NCBI RefSeq assembly: GCF_026642255.1
Contig: NZ_CP113264.1
Coordinates: 1,178,001 to 1,242,000, forward strand
DNA length: 64,000 nt
From: Streptomonospora nanhaiensis
GTDB taxonomy: Bacteria; Actinomycetota; Actinomycetes; Streptosporangiales; Streptosporangiaceae
Direction: 5' to 3'
Shown: piece by piece, positions 1-10,147 of the stretch
Layout of the letters: every line of letters begins with the position of its first letter
How positions within the stretch are numbered: position 1 is the first letter of the stretch
Notes under the pieces: generated by a model
What the model was told of the DNA's origin: nothing
The model's database searches: none
The model's input: only the letters and a program-made list of their open reading frames with translations
Position numbers and translations under genes: made by a program

Positions 1-1135
1 CGAGGTCGCGCACCTGGGGCCAGCGGTCGTCCACGCAGTCGGTCGGCATCACGGTCACGCTGTCGGTCCCCGACATGCCCAGCGCGTCCCTCACCCCGTC
101 CGGCGTGGTCAGGCGCCCGTCGGCGGACACCGCCAGGACACCGGTCCGGGGCCGCCCGATCTCCTGCACGACCACGCACAGCGACAGCGAGGCCTCGCCC
201 ACCACCAGTTCGAGGGCCGTCCACCAGTGCGCCGCGCCCGGGGTGAGCACGGCCCGGACCGCGGTCGCCGCGACCGGGCTCTCCGGGGCCGGGGCGTCGG
301 AGCCGCCCGAGTGCACGATGGCCCGGGCGCCGGGGTCCAGGGCCCGCAGGATCAGGGCGACGGGCTCCCTGCACGACCGCACGTAGTCCTGGACGCGGCG
401 GCGGGTCACGGCGGCCAGCGGCGAGACCGGCGAACGCGGCGCCGGGGCGGTGCTGTCGGACGACCAGCTCAGCTCCTCGCGCAGGGACCGTTTGACCAGC
501 TTGGCGAAGTGCCGTACCAGCCCGGCGAAGCGCTGCTCGGGGTCCGCACCCGAGGACGGGGGCTCCGTGAGGCGGTCGGGCACCAGCGGGGGGAAGTCCG
601 CCCTCCGCAGCACCAGCGAGGCCAGCACCCAGGGCAGGGCCCAGGGCCGGTCGTCGGGGTCCGCCCGCTGCCGGGGGCCGTCTCCGGAGGCGACCGAGGC
701 GAGTTCGTCCAGGACCGCGGAGCACTCCGCGAACGTGTGGGCCGCGCGCACCACCGGGTGCACGGGGGCGGAGGCGGCCCCGGCCAGGCGGAGCGCGTGC
801 TCGGAGTCCAGGGCGAGGCCGGGGGAGCGGGTGGGACCGTCCCCGGGCAGGGCGCGTGCGCGCTCGGCGAGTTCCGCGACGTGGGCGGCCGTGACCGGCT
901 CACCCCACCTCCGGTCCTCCGAGGCGGACTCGACGAGCTCCTCCAGGGCCGGACCGCCGCCCAGCGCCCGGACACGGCGCCGGGTGAGCTCCCGCCGCGC
1001 CTCCCCGCGCGCGTCGCGGGGACGGTCCTGGCGGTGCTGGGCCCAGATCACCCGCAGCCGGTCGACGTCCATCAGGTCTTCGCGCACGGGGTTCGGGAGC
1101 CGGTCCAGAGCCGCGCCGCTGCGTAGGGTATCCAC
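1..1135 (-). CDS. Uncharacterised actinobacterial protein, 3' end outside window
   Basis: I do not recognise this protein. About 378 residues are visible, beginning at a GTG with a GGAGAGG ribosome site just upstream, and the frame stays open to the window edge. GC at the third codon position is strongly biased in this frame, unlike the overlapping frames. The visible part is soluble, Arg/Asp/Pro-rich and helical at first, with no signal peptide or obvious membrane segment. The last 100 visible residues have alternating hydrophobic strands (for example LELVVGEASLSLCVVVQEIG) that could form a small mixed fold. It shares strand with the MerR regulator upstream but is 119 bases away, so cotranscription is possible but not shown. 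Confidence 0.72.
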   Translation of the reverse strand, partial: MDTLRSGAALDRLPNPVREDLMDVDRLRVIWAQHRQDRPRDARGEARRELTRRRVRALGGGPALEELVESASEDRRWGEPVTAAHVAELAERARALPGDGPTRSPGLALDSEHALRLAGAASAPVHPVVRAAHTFAECSAVLDELASVASGDGPRQRADPDDRPWALPWVLASLVLRRADFPPLVPDRLTEPPSSGADPEQRFAGLVRHFAKLVKRSLREELSWSSDSTAPAPRSPVSPLAAVTRRRVQDYVRSCREPVALILRALDPGARAIVHSGGSDAPAPESPVAATAVRAVLTPGAAHWWTALELVVGEASLSLCVVVQEIGRPRTGVLAVSADGRLTTPDGVRDALGMSGTDSVTVMPTDCVDDRWPQVRDL

Positions 1136-1254
1136 GTCCTCTCCGTAGCCCGTGGGCAGTTTGCCAAAACATGCCGAACGCCTTCACCTGTGGCCGTGAC
1201 CGGACGCACGCGCGTGTGAACCCTTCGTGTTCACGCGCGTCCACGCCCGTCACA

Positions 1255-1671
1255 TCAGGACCGGCGGCCGTCGAGCAGACGCATGGCCTTCTGCTTCTCG
1301 AAGTCGAGGGCTCGCGCGGGGGCGGCCGCGAGCCTGCCCAGCCGCTCCCCGTGCGTGCGCACACGGGCGAGGACGTCGGGCTCGGCGAGCACGCGCAGGG
1401 CGAACGCCAGGGCGGCGGGAGGGATGTCGAACTCCCGCTCCAGCTCCAGGCCGACGCCGATCGTGCGCAGGTCCTCCTCGGTGAAGCGGCGGTGCCGGTG
1501 CCCCCGGCCGGTCGGCTGCTCCTGGGTGCGGGGCAGCAGCCCCAGCCCCTCGCGGTAGCGGAGCATCCGGGCCGTGGTGCCCACCCGCTCCGCGGCGGCG
1601 GAGATCGGCACGGGGCCCGTCGGCCAGGTGGTCCGGTCGGGGGCGGGCGGTGCGTCGTCGAGGGCGGCCAT
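1255..1671 (-). CDS. MerR family transcriptional regulator (leaderless)
   Basis: A 138-residue DNA-binding regulator. Residues 22-50 form the MerR winged-helix start (ISAAAERVGTTARMLRYRE), followed by the wing (HRHRRFTEEDL) and a long helical stretch typical of the dimerisation coiled coil. There is no cysteine cluster, so it is not a metal or thiol sensor of the MerR/SoxR kind; the ligand is unknown. A TAGGGT -10 element (complement of 1679-1684) ends exactly 7 bases before the ATG and no ribosome site is present, which predicts a leaderless mRNA. It is divergent from ahcY with about 130 bases between, so it may regulate that gene, but this is only inferred from position. Confidence 0.85.
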   Translation of the reverse strand: MAALDDAPPAPDRTTWPTGPVPISAAAERVGTTARMLRYREGLGLLPRTQEQPTGRGHRHRRFTEEDLRTIGVGLELEREFDIPPAALAFALRVLAEPDVLARVRTHGERLGRLAAAPARALDFEKQKAMRLLDGRRS

Positions 1672-1799
1672 GCACGCGACCCTAACCGAACGCCGCCACC
1701 GGTCGGCGCGAATCTGACAGGACTTTGTCAGCTTTGTGCTGGTGCCGGGCCTGCGGGCCTAGAATCGTGGTCGCAACGACCACCACGAGTGAGGAACGC

Positions 1800-3236
1800 A
1801 TGGCTTTCGACTTCAAGGTCGCCGATCTTTCCCTGGCTTCCTTCGGCCGCGACGAGATCCGACTCGCCGAGCACGAGATGCCCGGTCTCATGGCCACCCG
1901 CGCCGAGTACGGGGACAGCAAGCCGCTGAGCGGGGCCCGCATCATGGGCTCGCTGCACATGACGGTGCAGACCGCGGTCCTCATCGAGACCCTCGTCGCC
2001 CTGGGCGCCGAGGTCCGCTGGGTCAGCTGCAACATCTTCTCCACCCAGGACCACGCCGCGGCGGCGGTCGTCGTCGGCCCCGACGGCACCCCCGAGGACC
2101 CCAGGGGCGTCCCGGTCTTCGCCTGGAAGGGCGAGACGCTGGAGGAGTACTGGTGGTGCACGGAGCAGGCGTTGACCTGGCCCGGCGCCGACGGCCCCAA
2201 CATGATCCTGGACGACGGCGGCGACGCCACCATGCTCGTCCTCAAGGGCGCCGGATTCGAGTCGCTCGGGTCCGTCCCCGACCCCTCCACGGCGGAGAGC
2301 GAGGAGTTCGCGGTCGTCCTGTCCCTGCTCCAGAGGAGCCTGGCCGAGGACCCCGCCAAGTGGACCGGGATCGCCGAGGGCATCAAGGGCGTCACCGAGG
2401 AGACCACCACCGGTGTGCTCCGCCTGTACGAGATGCAGCGTGACGGCACCCTCGCCTTCCCGGCGATCAACGTCAACGACTCCGTCACCAAGAGCAAGTT
2501 CGACAACAAGTACGGCATCCGCCACTCGCTGCCGGACGGCATCATGCGCGCCACCGACGTGCTCATCGGCGGCAAGGTCGCCGTGGTCTGCGGCTACGGC
2601 GACGTCGGCAAGGGCGCGGCCGAGGCGCTGCGCGGCCAGGGCGCCCGCGTCATCATCACCGAGATCGACCCGATCAACGCCCTCCAGGCCGCCATGGACG
2701 GGTTCCAGGTGACCACCCTGGAGGACGTGCTGGAGACCGGTGACATCTTCATCACCACCACCGGCAACTTCAACGTCATCATGGCCGACCAGATCACCCG
2801 CATGAAGCACCAGGCGATCATCGGCAACGTCGGCCACTTCGACAACGAGATCGACATGGCCGGCCTGGCGAGGGTCCCCGGCATCGTGAAGAAGGAGATC
2901 AAGCCGCAGGTCCACGAGTGGACCCTCCCCGACGGCAAGTCCGTCCTGGTGCTGTCCGAGGGCCGCCTGCTCAACCTGGGCAACGCCACCGGCCACCCCA
3001 GCTTCGTGATGTCCAACAGCTTCACGAACCAGGTCATCGCGCAGATCGAGCTGTTCACCAAGCCCGACGAGTACCCGATCGGCGTGTACACGCTGCCGAA
3101 GATCCTGGACGAGAAGGTCGCCCGCCTGCACCTGGACGCCCTCGGCGTCAAGCTGACCACGCTCACCAAGGAGCAGGCCGCCTACATCGGGGTGGACGTC
3201 GCCGGCCCGTACAAGGCCGACCACTACCGCTACTAG
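1800..3236 (+). CDS. ahcY: Adenosylhomocysteinase, long bacterial/eukaryotic-type
   Basis: Reversibly hydrolyses S-adenosylhomocysteine to adenosine and homocysteine, clearing the product of SAM-dependent methylations in the cytosol. The 478-residue length fits the long class that carries the extra segment near residues 100-150. The NAD Rossmann motif GYGDVGKG lies near residues 265-272, catalytic-region residues are intact ([14 protein letters not shown]), and the C-terminus ends KADHYRY, the tail that contacts NAD of the neighbouring subunit. ATG at 1800 is chosen because GAGGAA lies just upstream; an in-frame start at 1725 would precede any homologous sequence. TAGAAT at 1760-1765 could be the -10 element. 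A strong hairpin follows the gene. Confidence 0.97.
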   Translation: MAFDFKVADLSLASFGRDEIRLAEHEMPGLMATRAEYGDSKPLSGARIMGSLHMTVQTAVLIETLVALGAEVRWVSCNIFSTQDHAAAAVVVGPDGTPEDPRGVPVFAWKGETLEEYWWCTEQALTWPGADGPNMILDDGGDATMLVLKGAGFESLGSVPDPSTAESEEFAVVLSLLQRSLAEDPAKWTGIAEGIKGVTEETTTGVLRLYEMQRDGTLAFPAINVNDSVTKSKFDNKYGIRHSLPDGIMRATDVLIGGKVAVVCGYGDVGKGAAEALRGQGARVIITEIDPINALQAAMDGFQVTTLEDVLETGDIFITTTGNFNVIMADQITRMKHQAIIGNVGHFDNEIDMAGLARVPGIVKKEIKPQVHEWTLPDGKSVLVLSEGRLLNLGNATGHPSFVMSNSFTNQVIAQIELFTKPDEYPIGVYTLPKILDEKVARLHLDALGVKLTTLTKEQAAYIGVDVAGPYKADHYRY

Positions 3237-3267
3237 TGCCGGGCGTCGGCCGGGAGGCCGGACGACC

Positions 3268-3296
3268 GGGCGCCGCCGGGACCCCCGGCGGCGCCC
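3268..3296 (+). terminator. Hairpin terminator after ahcY
   Basis: A perfect 13-bp GC stem (3268-3280 with 3284-3296) closes a 3-base loop. There is no U tract, as is common for actinobacterial terminators. It separates the two adenosylhomocysteinase genes into probable separate transcripts. Confidence 0.7.
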
Positions 3297-3359
3297 GCGG
3301 CCTGTTCCGGCCCCGGTCGGGAACGGGGACCGGACCGGCGAAGGGACTCTGGTGAGCAC

Positions 3360-4622
3360 ATGACCGACACCGCGCACGAGGTGGCCGACCTCGGCCTGGC
3401 CCGTGCCGGGATCCGCCGCGTGGACTGGGCGGAGCACTCGATGCCGGTGCTGCGCAGCGTGCGCGAGCGCTTCGCGTCGGAACGCCCCCTGGAGGGGCTG
3501 CGCGTGGCCGCGTGCCTGCACGTGACGGCCGAGACCGCGAACCTGCTGCGCGCCCTGCGCGCGGGCGGTGCCGAGGTGGCGCTGGCGGCGTCCAACCCGC
3601 TGTCCACCCAGGACGACACCGCGGCGGCCCTGGTCGCCGAGTACGGTGTTTCGGTCTACGCATGGGCCGGGATGGATCCGGCATCCTACGACCGAAACCT
3701 GGTGACGGTCCTGGAGACGCGTCCGCACCTGATCCTGGACGACGGGTGCGACCTGGTCAACACCGCGCACGCGGACCGGCCCGACCTGCTGGAGGGCGTG
3801 CTGGGCGGCTGCGAGCAGACCACCACCGGCGTCATCAGGCTGCGCAGGATGAGCGCCGAGGGCGAGCTGCGCCTGCCGATGGTGGCGGTCAACGACACCG
3901 CCACCAAGCGCATGTTCGACAACCGGTACGGCACCGGCCAGTCCACCATCGACGGCATCCTGCGGGCGACCAACGCGCTGCTCGCCGGGCGCACGGTCGT
4001 GGTAGCCGGGTTCGGCTACTGCGGACGGGGGCTCGCGGAGCGGGCCCGCGGCATGGGGGCCAGGGTGGTCGTCACCGAGGTCGACCCGGTCAAGGCCCTG
4101 GACGCGGTCATGCAGGGCTACACCGTCACGACGATGGAGGAGGCCGCCCCGGTCGGTGACGTGTTCGTCACCGTCACCGGGAACCGCGACGTGGTCCGGG
4201 CCGAGCACCTGGAGCGGATGAAGGACGGCGCCATCCTCGCCAATTCGGGCCACTTCGACCTGGAGATCGACCTGGCCGCCCTGGAGCGGCTGGCCGTCGC
4301 GGTCGACCGCGGGGTCCGCGACCAGGCCGAGGAGTACGTGTTCGCGGACGGGCGCCGCGTCCTGCTCCTGTCGGAGGGGCGCCTGGTCAACCTCGGCGCC
4401 GCCGAGGGCCACCCCGCGGCCGTCATGGACATGTCGTTCGCGGTGCAGGCCCTGACCACGGAGTGGCTGGCGGCGAACCACGCCGACATGGGGCCGGGGG
4501 TGCTGGAGGTGCCCGCGGGCATCGACACGGAGGTGGCCCGGCTGGAACTGGCCTCGCTCGGGGTGCGGATCGACTCGCTCACCCCGGGCCAGGAGGACTA
4601 CCTGCGCTCCTGGCGCCCCTGA
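3360..4622 (+). CDS. Second adenosylhomocysteinase, short archaeal/Thermotoga-like type
   Basis: A 420-residue S-adenosylhomocysteine hydrolase family protein next to the classical ahcY. It keeps the SAH/adenosine-binding core (ACLHVTAETANL, NDTATKRMFDNRYGTGQS) and the Rossmann motif GFGYCGRG near residue 217. It lacks the roughly 40-residue insertion of the long class and the terminal KxDHYRY tail, ending SWRP instead. Known short-class enzymes from archaea and Thermotoga have this architecture, and some act on S-inosylhomocysteine. Substrate preference here is not known. The start at 3360 has AAGGGA upstream. It is more likely a horizontally or anciently acquired paralogue than a recent duplicate, since the two proteins differ in class. 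Confidence 0.92.
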   Translation: MTDTAHEVADLGLARAGIRRVDWAEHSMPVLRSVRERFASERPLEGLRVAACLHVTAETANLLRALRAGGAEVALAASNPLSTQDDTAAALVAEYGVSVYAWAGMDPASYDRNLVTVLETRPHLILDDGCDLVNTAHADRPDLLEGVLGGCEQTTTGVIRLRRMSAEGELRLPMVAVNDTATKRMFDNRYGTGQSTIDGILRATNALLAGRTVVVAGFGYCGRGLAERARGMGARVVVTEVDPVKALDAVMQGYTVTTMEEAAPVGDVFVTVTGNRDVVRAEHLERMKDGAILANSGHFDLEIDLAALERLAVAVDRGVRDQAEEYVFADGRRVLLLSEGRLVNLGAAEGHPAAVMDMSFAVQALTTEWLAANHADMGPGVLEVPAGIDTEVARLELASLGVRIDSLTPGQEDYLRSWRP

Positions 4623-4651
4623 GCCCCCGGTGCGCCGCGGCTCCGGGGCCG

Positions 4652-5614
4652 TCAGCGGTGGGGGTACGGGCCGCCCTGCGGGGGCCTCGCCTGCGGGTGG
4701 CCGCCGTACTGCTGCGTGTACCCCGGCCGGTGCGGGTGGCCCGGGGCCTGTCCGAACCCGCCGTACTGCTGCGCGTGGCCGTCCGGCCGTCCCGGATACC
4801 CCTGCGGGGGCTGCTGTGCGTGGTCGGGCGGCTGCGCGGCGGCCTCGTGGCGCCGGCGGCGCTCGGCGAGCACGGCGGCCAGGAAGTACGGAGGGGTGGT
4901 GCCGGGCGGCGGAGGCGGGCTGACCTGCGCGGCGACGGCGTCGGCCAGCCTGATCCCCATCTCGTGGCGGGTGTGCTCGGCCAGCTCGCCGTAGCGGAGC
5001 ACGTACTGGCGGGCGGCGGCCGCCGTCTCCGCGGACAGCCGGGACAGCTCGACGCCCGCCGCCCACCCGGCCAGGTGCTGCGGCATGGGGACGACCTCGT
5101 CGCGGCGGCTGCCGCCGCGCTCCTCCACCACCATGGTCCCGGCGACGAAGTCGCCCACCCGGCGGCCGTCCCGGTTGACCATCGACGTGATGAGCGCGAC
5201 CGTGCCCGTCGTCATCCAGATCTCCACGAACGACGCCAGCCCGCGCGCCAGCGCCTGCCGGAACCGCTCGGGCGAGCCGTCGGTGCCGACCACCCGCAGG
5301 CCCAGCGCCATCTTCCCGAGCGAGCGCCCGCGCGAGACCGTCTCGAAGACGGTCGGGTAGCCGACCAGGACCAGGACGAGGCCCGCCAGCGAGACCGCGG
5401 CCGTCGCCGCCGCGTCGATGCCGGTGCTGATCCACGACGTCAGGATGCCGAGCGCGATCAGCGCGATGATCTGGACGATGACGTCGATGGCCAGGGCCGC
5501 GGCCCTCGTGGCGAAGCCCGCCGGACGCAGGTCGAGCACCACCGCGTCACCGGTGACCAGTGGTGTCACGCCGTACACGTCGCCGCGGGTGTCACCGTTG
5601 CCGGGATAGGACAC
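4652..5614 (-). CDS. RDD family membrane protein with Gln/Pro/Gly/Tyr-rich tail
   Basis: About 320 residues. The N-terminal half holds an RDD domain: an RxxA segment (GFATRAAALAIDVIV), several membrane helices within residues 30-130, and the SRGRSLGKMALGLRVV signature. The C-terminal 100 residues are soluble, with a Pro run and a repetitive QQYGG/GHP/RPPQGG low-complexity tail. RDD proteins are poorly defined; transport or permeability roles are suspected. The start is uncertain: GTG at 5614 sits 9 bases after GGGAG, GTG at 5620 only 3 bases after, and an in-frame ATG lies further upstream. It is divergent from the SpoIIM-family gene with about 115 bases between, an arrangement often seen for this pair. 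Confidence 0.88.
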   Translation of the reverse strand: MSYPGNGDTRGDVYGVTPLVTGDAVVLDLRPAGFATRAAALAIDVIVQIIALIALGILTSWISTGIDAAATAAVSLAGLVLVLVGYPTVFETVSRGRSLGKMALGLRVVGTDGSPERFRQALARGLASFVEIWMTTGTVALITSMVNRDGRRVGDFVAGTMVVEERGGSRRDEVVPMPQHLAGWAAGVELSRLSAETAAAARQYVLRYGELAEHTRHEMGIRLADAVAAQVSPPPPPGTTPPYFLAAVLAERRRRHEAAAQPPDHAQQPPQGYPGRPDGHAQQYGGFGQAPGHPHRPGYTQQYGGHPQARPPQGGPYPHR

Positions 5615-5729
5615 CAGCACACGCTCCCTCAGGGCTGTCTGAAACCGTCCCCATGACATTACCCGCCACATGGGACGGCGGGTTCGCCTCGCGGGCACCG
5701 CCCCGAGCCGAACCGATAGGGTCCCATGC

Positions 5730-6722
5730 GTGGATATCGACGTGTTCGCCGCGGTGCACGCCCGGGACTGGGAACGGCTGGACGATCTGGTGCGCAGGCG
5801 CCGTTCACTGGACGGTGAGGAGATCGACGAACTCGTCGAGCTCTACCAGAGGGTGTCCACCCACCTGTCGGTCGTGCGCTCCTCGGGCCAGGACCCGGCC
5901 CTCGTCGGCAGGCTGTCGGCACTGGTGGCGCGCGCCCGGTCGGCGGTGACCGGCGCCCACGCGTCCGCGTGGCGGGACGTCGGGGGCTTCTTCACCCGGG
6001 TGTTCCCGGCGGTGCTGTACCGGCTCCGGTGGTGGTGGATCGGGACGTCCGCGGGCACGGTCGCGGTCGCCGCGGTCACGGCCGCGTGGATCGTCAACGA
6101 CCCCGACGTGCTCCACGCCCTCGGCACCCCGGAGTCGATGGCCCGGTACGTCGAGCACGACTTCGCCAACTACTACGTCGAGAACCCCGCTGGCTCGTTC
6201 GCCGCCCAGGTGTGGACGAACAACGCGTGGGTGGCCGCCCAGGCGGTCATCTTCGGGGTGGCGTTCGGCCTGCCCACCATCGCGGTGCTGGCCATGAACG
6301 GGATCAACATCGGCATGGCGGCGGGCATGATGATCGCCCACGGGCGCGGCGACGTGTTCTTCGGGCTGATCCTCCCGCACGGCCTGCTGGAGATGACGGC
6401 CGTGTTCGTGGCCGGGGGCGTGGGCCTCAAGCTCGGCTGGACGATCATCTCCCCGGGGGACCGCACCCGCATGCGCGCCCTGGGCGAGGAGGCCCGCGCC
6501 GCCATCGCCGTGGTGCTGGGCCTGGTGGTCGTGCTGTTCGTCTCGGGCCTGATCGAGGGCTTCGTGACCGGCTGGGTGCACGTCACCTGGCAGAGGATCG
6601 GCATCGGCGTGGTCGCCGAGGCGCTGTTCGTGCTCTACGTGTTCACGGTGGGCCGCAGGGCGTACCTGGCGGGCGAGACCGGAGACATCGAGAACGCGCC
6701 GGAGGCCGTACCGGTCGCCTGA
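5730..6722 (+). CDS. Stage II sporulation protein M (SpoIIM/DUF95) family membrane protein, leaderless
   Basis: 330 residues. The soluble N-terminal 100 residues carry the DWERLDDLVRRRR segment usual for this family. About five membrane helices follow (residues 110-135, 170-200, 205-230, 255-285 and 295-315), including the conserved NNAWVAAQAVIFGVAFGLPT and PHGLLEMTAVFVAGG blocks. Family members are widespread outside endospore formers and their function there is unknown. The start is GTG at 5730. TAGGGT at 5717-5722 ends 7 bases before it and no ribosome site is present, so the message is probably leaderless. Its divergent partner is the RDD gene, which is common in actinobacteria and suggests a shared envelope role. 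Confidence 0.92.
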   Translation: MDIDVFAAVHARDWERLDDLVRRRRSLDGEEIDELVELYQRVSTHLSVVRSSGQDPALVGRLSALVARARSAVTGAHASAWRDVGGFFTRVFPAVLYRLRWWWIGTSAGTVAVAAVTAAWIVNDPDVLHALGTPESMARYVEHDFANYYVENPAGSFAAQVWTNNAWVAAQAVIFGVAFGLPTIAVLAMNGINIGMAAGMMIAHGRGDVFFGLILPHGLLEMTAVFVAGGVGLKLGWTIISPGDRTRMRALGEEARAAIAVVLGLVVVLFVSGLIEGFVTGWVHVTWQRIGIGVVAEALFVLYVFTVGRRAYLAGETGDIENAPEAVPVA

Positions 6723-6763
6723 GAACCCCTGCGCCGCCGGGCTCTCCGTGGCAGCATCGCACC

Positions 6764-7000
6764 ATGGACACCGACACCCCCCGGCACGGCCCGCGCGGCG
6801 GCGTCCGGGGAAGCCGGCACCGGGAGGCGGTGCCCGCGTGGTTCACGAGCTCCCACAGCGCCGCCGAGACCTGCTGCGTCGAGGTGGCGGTCACCGCGTC
6901 CGCCGTTCGCGTGCGGGACTCCGCCCACAGGGGGGCGGGGACGCTCGGGCTCGACGCACCGGAGTGGACGGCCCTGGTGCGGTCGGTCAACGCCTCCTGA
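6764..7000 (+). CDS. DUF397 small regulatory-type protein
   Basis: 78 residues starting at ATG 6764. The DUF397 signature is clear: WFTSSHSAAETCCVEVAV near residues 27-44, then VRVRDSAHRGAG and EWTALVRSV at the end. In Streptomyces and relatives such proteins usually sit beside an Xre-type regulator and act as its small partner or as developmental regulators. No such partner is adjacent here, so the cognate regulator, if any, is elsewhere. No good ribosome site is visible. Confidence 0.82.
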   Translation: MDTDTPRHGPRGGVRGSRHREAVPAWFTSSHSAAETCCVEVAVTASAVRVRDSAHRGAGTLGLDAPEWTALVRSVNAS

Positions 7001-7009
7001 GACGGAGGC

Positions 7010-7702
7010 TCAGCGGGTCGTCCCGGGTCCGGGCCCCGCGACCTCAGCGATGCGCCTTTTGACCGTCTCCACCCGGGGGCGCTCCTCGCCCAGCTGCTCC
7101 TCCCAGCTCCGGAGGACGCCGGTGAAGATCCCGAGGGCCTCGGCGAACTCCCCCCGCTCCTGTGCCGCGCGGCCCACGTAGTAGGCCGCGTCCGCGGTGA
7201 GGTGGTGCCCCGCCCCCAGCACGCGTTCGCGCACGCGGTGCACACGGCGGAACCCGGTCTCCGCCGCGGCGGGGTCCCCGAGGCGCATGGTCACGTAGGC
7301 GGGGTTCTGGACGGCGAACAGGTGGAGGGGGTCCTCCTCCCCGGCTGCCCGGAGGCGCGCCTCCCTCACCTCCGACAGGATCTCCCCGGCCTCGTCCCAG
7401 CGTTCGCGGCGGATCGAGACCAGGCCGAGCTGGTAGGCGGTGTCCAGGGTGTCGGGGTGCTCGGGGCCCAGGGTCCCGGCCCGGTCCGCGTGCAGCTCCT
7501 CGCGTCCGCGCACGGCGGTCGCCGGGCGCGGGGCGTCCAGCGACACGTCGACCAGGGGCGGGGGAGGCGCCTGCGACGCGTGGATCGTGACACCGCCGTG
7601 GATGTCGCGGGCCTGCACCAGCTGGCCGTGGACGTCGCCCCGGAAGGCGTTGGCGGACCTGTCGTCGCACGAGCCGTCGGCGGCTCCGGGGGAGATGGGC
7701 AT
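7010..7702 (-). CDS. TPR-repeat protein, apparently lacking the usual NB-ARC NTPase
   Basis: 230 residues. The N-terminus (to about residue 45) has the VHGQLVQARDIHGGVTIHA motif found at the front of actinobacterial NB-ARC/TPR signalling proteins, followed by RPATAVRGREEL, where such proteins normally enter the NTPase. The sequence then jumps directly to HADRAGTLGPEHPDTLDTA, the start of the C-terminal tetratricopeptide repeats, which continue to the end. The P-loop and about 300-400 expected residues are missing, yet the frame is open. This could be an in-frame deletion remnant or a genuine short form. No ribosome site is evident at ATG 7702. It is convergent with the DUF397 gene. Confidence 0.75.
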   Translation of the reverse strand: MPISPGAADGSCDDRSANAFRGDVHGQLVQARDIHGGVTIHASQAPPPPLVDVSLDAPRPATAVRGREELHADRAGTLGPEHPDTLDTAYQLGLVSIRRERWDEAGEILSEVREARLRAAGEEDPLHLFAVQNPAYVTMRLGDPAAAETGFRRVHRVRERVLGAGHHLTADAAYYVGRAAQERGEFAEALGIFTGVLRSWEEQLGEERPRVETVKRRIAEVAGPGPGTTR

Positions 7703-7783
7703 ACGGCCATGGTGCCCGCCCGGAGGCCGTCCCGTGAAGCGGACGGAGGGCCCGGACGGGCACCACGGTCACAAATCCGGGCC

Positions 7784-9084
7784 CTACAACCGCCCCTGCG
7801 CCTTCAGGTTGATGTACGCGTCCGCGAGCGCGGGAGCGATGTGCTCGGGGTCGGCGTCGACCACCTCCACGCCCAACCGGCGCAGCTCGGCGGTCACCCG
7901 CCGCCGCTCGCTCAGCGTCCGCTCGGCCGCCGCGGCCCGGTACAGGGCGTCGGCGCCGCCGCGCTCCCCCGCCATCCCGTCGACCGCGGGGTCCCGCACG
8001 GCCGCGACCAGCAGCAGGTGGCGCGACGTCAGCAGGGGCAGCCTCGGCAGCAGCCCCTCCTCCAGCGCCGCCGCGTTCAGGTCGGTGAGCAGTACCACGA
8101 GCCGCCTGGACCGCCCCTGGGTGCCCAGGACGGTTCCGACGAGCCCGGCCGGATCGGACTCCACCAGCTCCGCCTCCAGCGGGGCCATGGCCTCCACGAT
8201 CCGGTTCACCTGGCTGCCCTTGCCGGACGACCGCACCTGGGCGCGCGTGCGCCGGTCGTAGGCCATGAAGTCCACCCGGTCGCCCGCCCGGCCCGCCAGC
8301 GCGGCCAGCAGCAGGGCGGCGTCCATGGCGTGGTCCAGCCGCGGGGTGTCGCCCACCCGGCCCGCCGAGGTGCGCCCCGTGTCCAGCACGATGAGGATGC
8401 GCCGGTCCCGCTCGGGGCGCCACGTCCGCACCACCACGCCGTCGTTGCGGGCGGTGGCCCGCCAGTCGATCGACCGCACGTCGTCGCCGGGCACGTAGTC
8501 GCGCAACGAGTCGAACTCGCTGCCCTGACCGCGCACCATCGCCGTGTGCTGGCCCTCCAGCTCGCGCAGCCGCGAGAGCTTGCCGGGCAGGTGGCGGCGG
8601 CTGTGGAACGGCGGCAGGGTCCGCACGGTCCACGGCGCGGTCAGCGTCCGCTGCCTGCCCGCCAGTCCCAGCGGGCCGATGGTGCGCACGGTCACCCCGG
8701 CGGCCCGGGCGTCACCGCGCCGGCTCGGGGTCAGGGTCGTCGTCACCCGGCGCCTCTCGCCCGCGTCCACCCGGACCGGCTGACCGCGCGGCGCCGCGTG
8801 CGAGCTCGGCGGCCACGCGTCCCGCACCGAGCCGCGCAGCCTGCGCCGGGTCGGGTTGGCGAGGGTCACGTGCACCACCGCGGAGTCGCCCAGGCGCAGC
8901 GAGGAGTCCCCGTCCCGGGAGAGCCGCAGCGCCGCAGGGCTCGCGGCGAGGCACACGTCGGCGACGAGCAGCAGAGCCAGCAGCACCAGGGCCGCGACGG
9001 CGGCCCAGGCGCCGACCAGGCCGGACAGCGCCACCGCGACCGTCGCGAGGAACGCCAGCAGGACCGCCCTGCCGGTGACCACCA

Positions 9085-9085
<1 letters not shown>
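7784..9085 (-). CDS. DUF58 domain protein
   Basis: 433 residues. Two membrane helices lie at residues 5-45 (LLAFLATVAVALSG and AAVALVLLALLLV). A beta-rich region follows, then the conserved DUF58 block YVPGDDVRSIDWRATAR near residues 195-215 and a vWA-like domain (RRILIVLDTGRTSAG). DUF58 proteins pair with MoxR AAA ATPases, and are thought to form an envelope or complex-assembly module. ATG at 9085 overlaps the stop of the MoxR gene by one base (TGATG), so the two are translationally coupled. It is the last gene of a five-gene minus-strand operon. Confidence 0.93.
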
Positions 9086-10068
<983 letters not shown>

Positions 10069-10147
10069 GTGCCGTCTACCTCTCTCGATACCTGGTCGTT
10101 CACTGTGTCGTGGCGGGGGGAGGGCGCCCGGCGGGGTGCCGCGGGGG

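Noticed and set aside
1700..1799. SAH riboswitch upstream of ahcY
   Set aside because: The leader predicted from TAGAAT is only about 28 bases, and I see no SAH-riboswitch core; the only hairpin is a short GACA/TGTC stem upstream of that start.
1728..5435. A 1235-codon open frame on the minus strand
   Set aside because: Antisense shadow of both adenosylhomocysteinase genes; repetitive Arg/Gly/Val composition with no domain.
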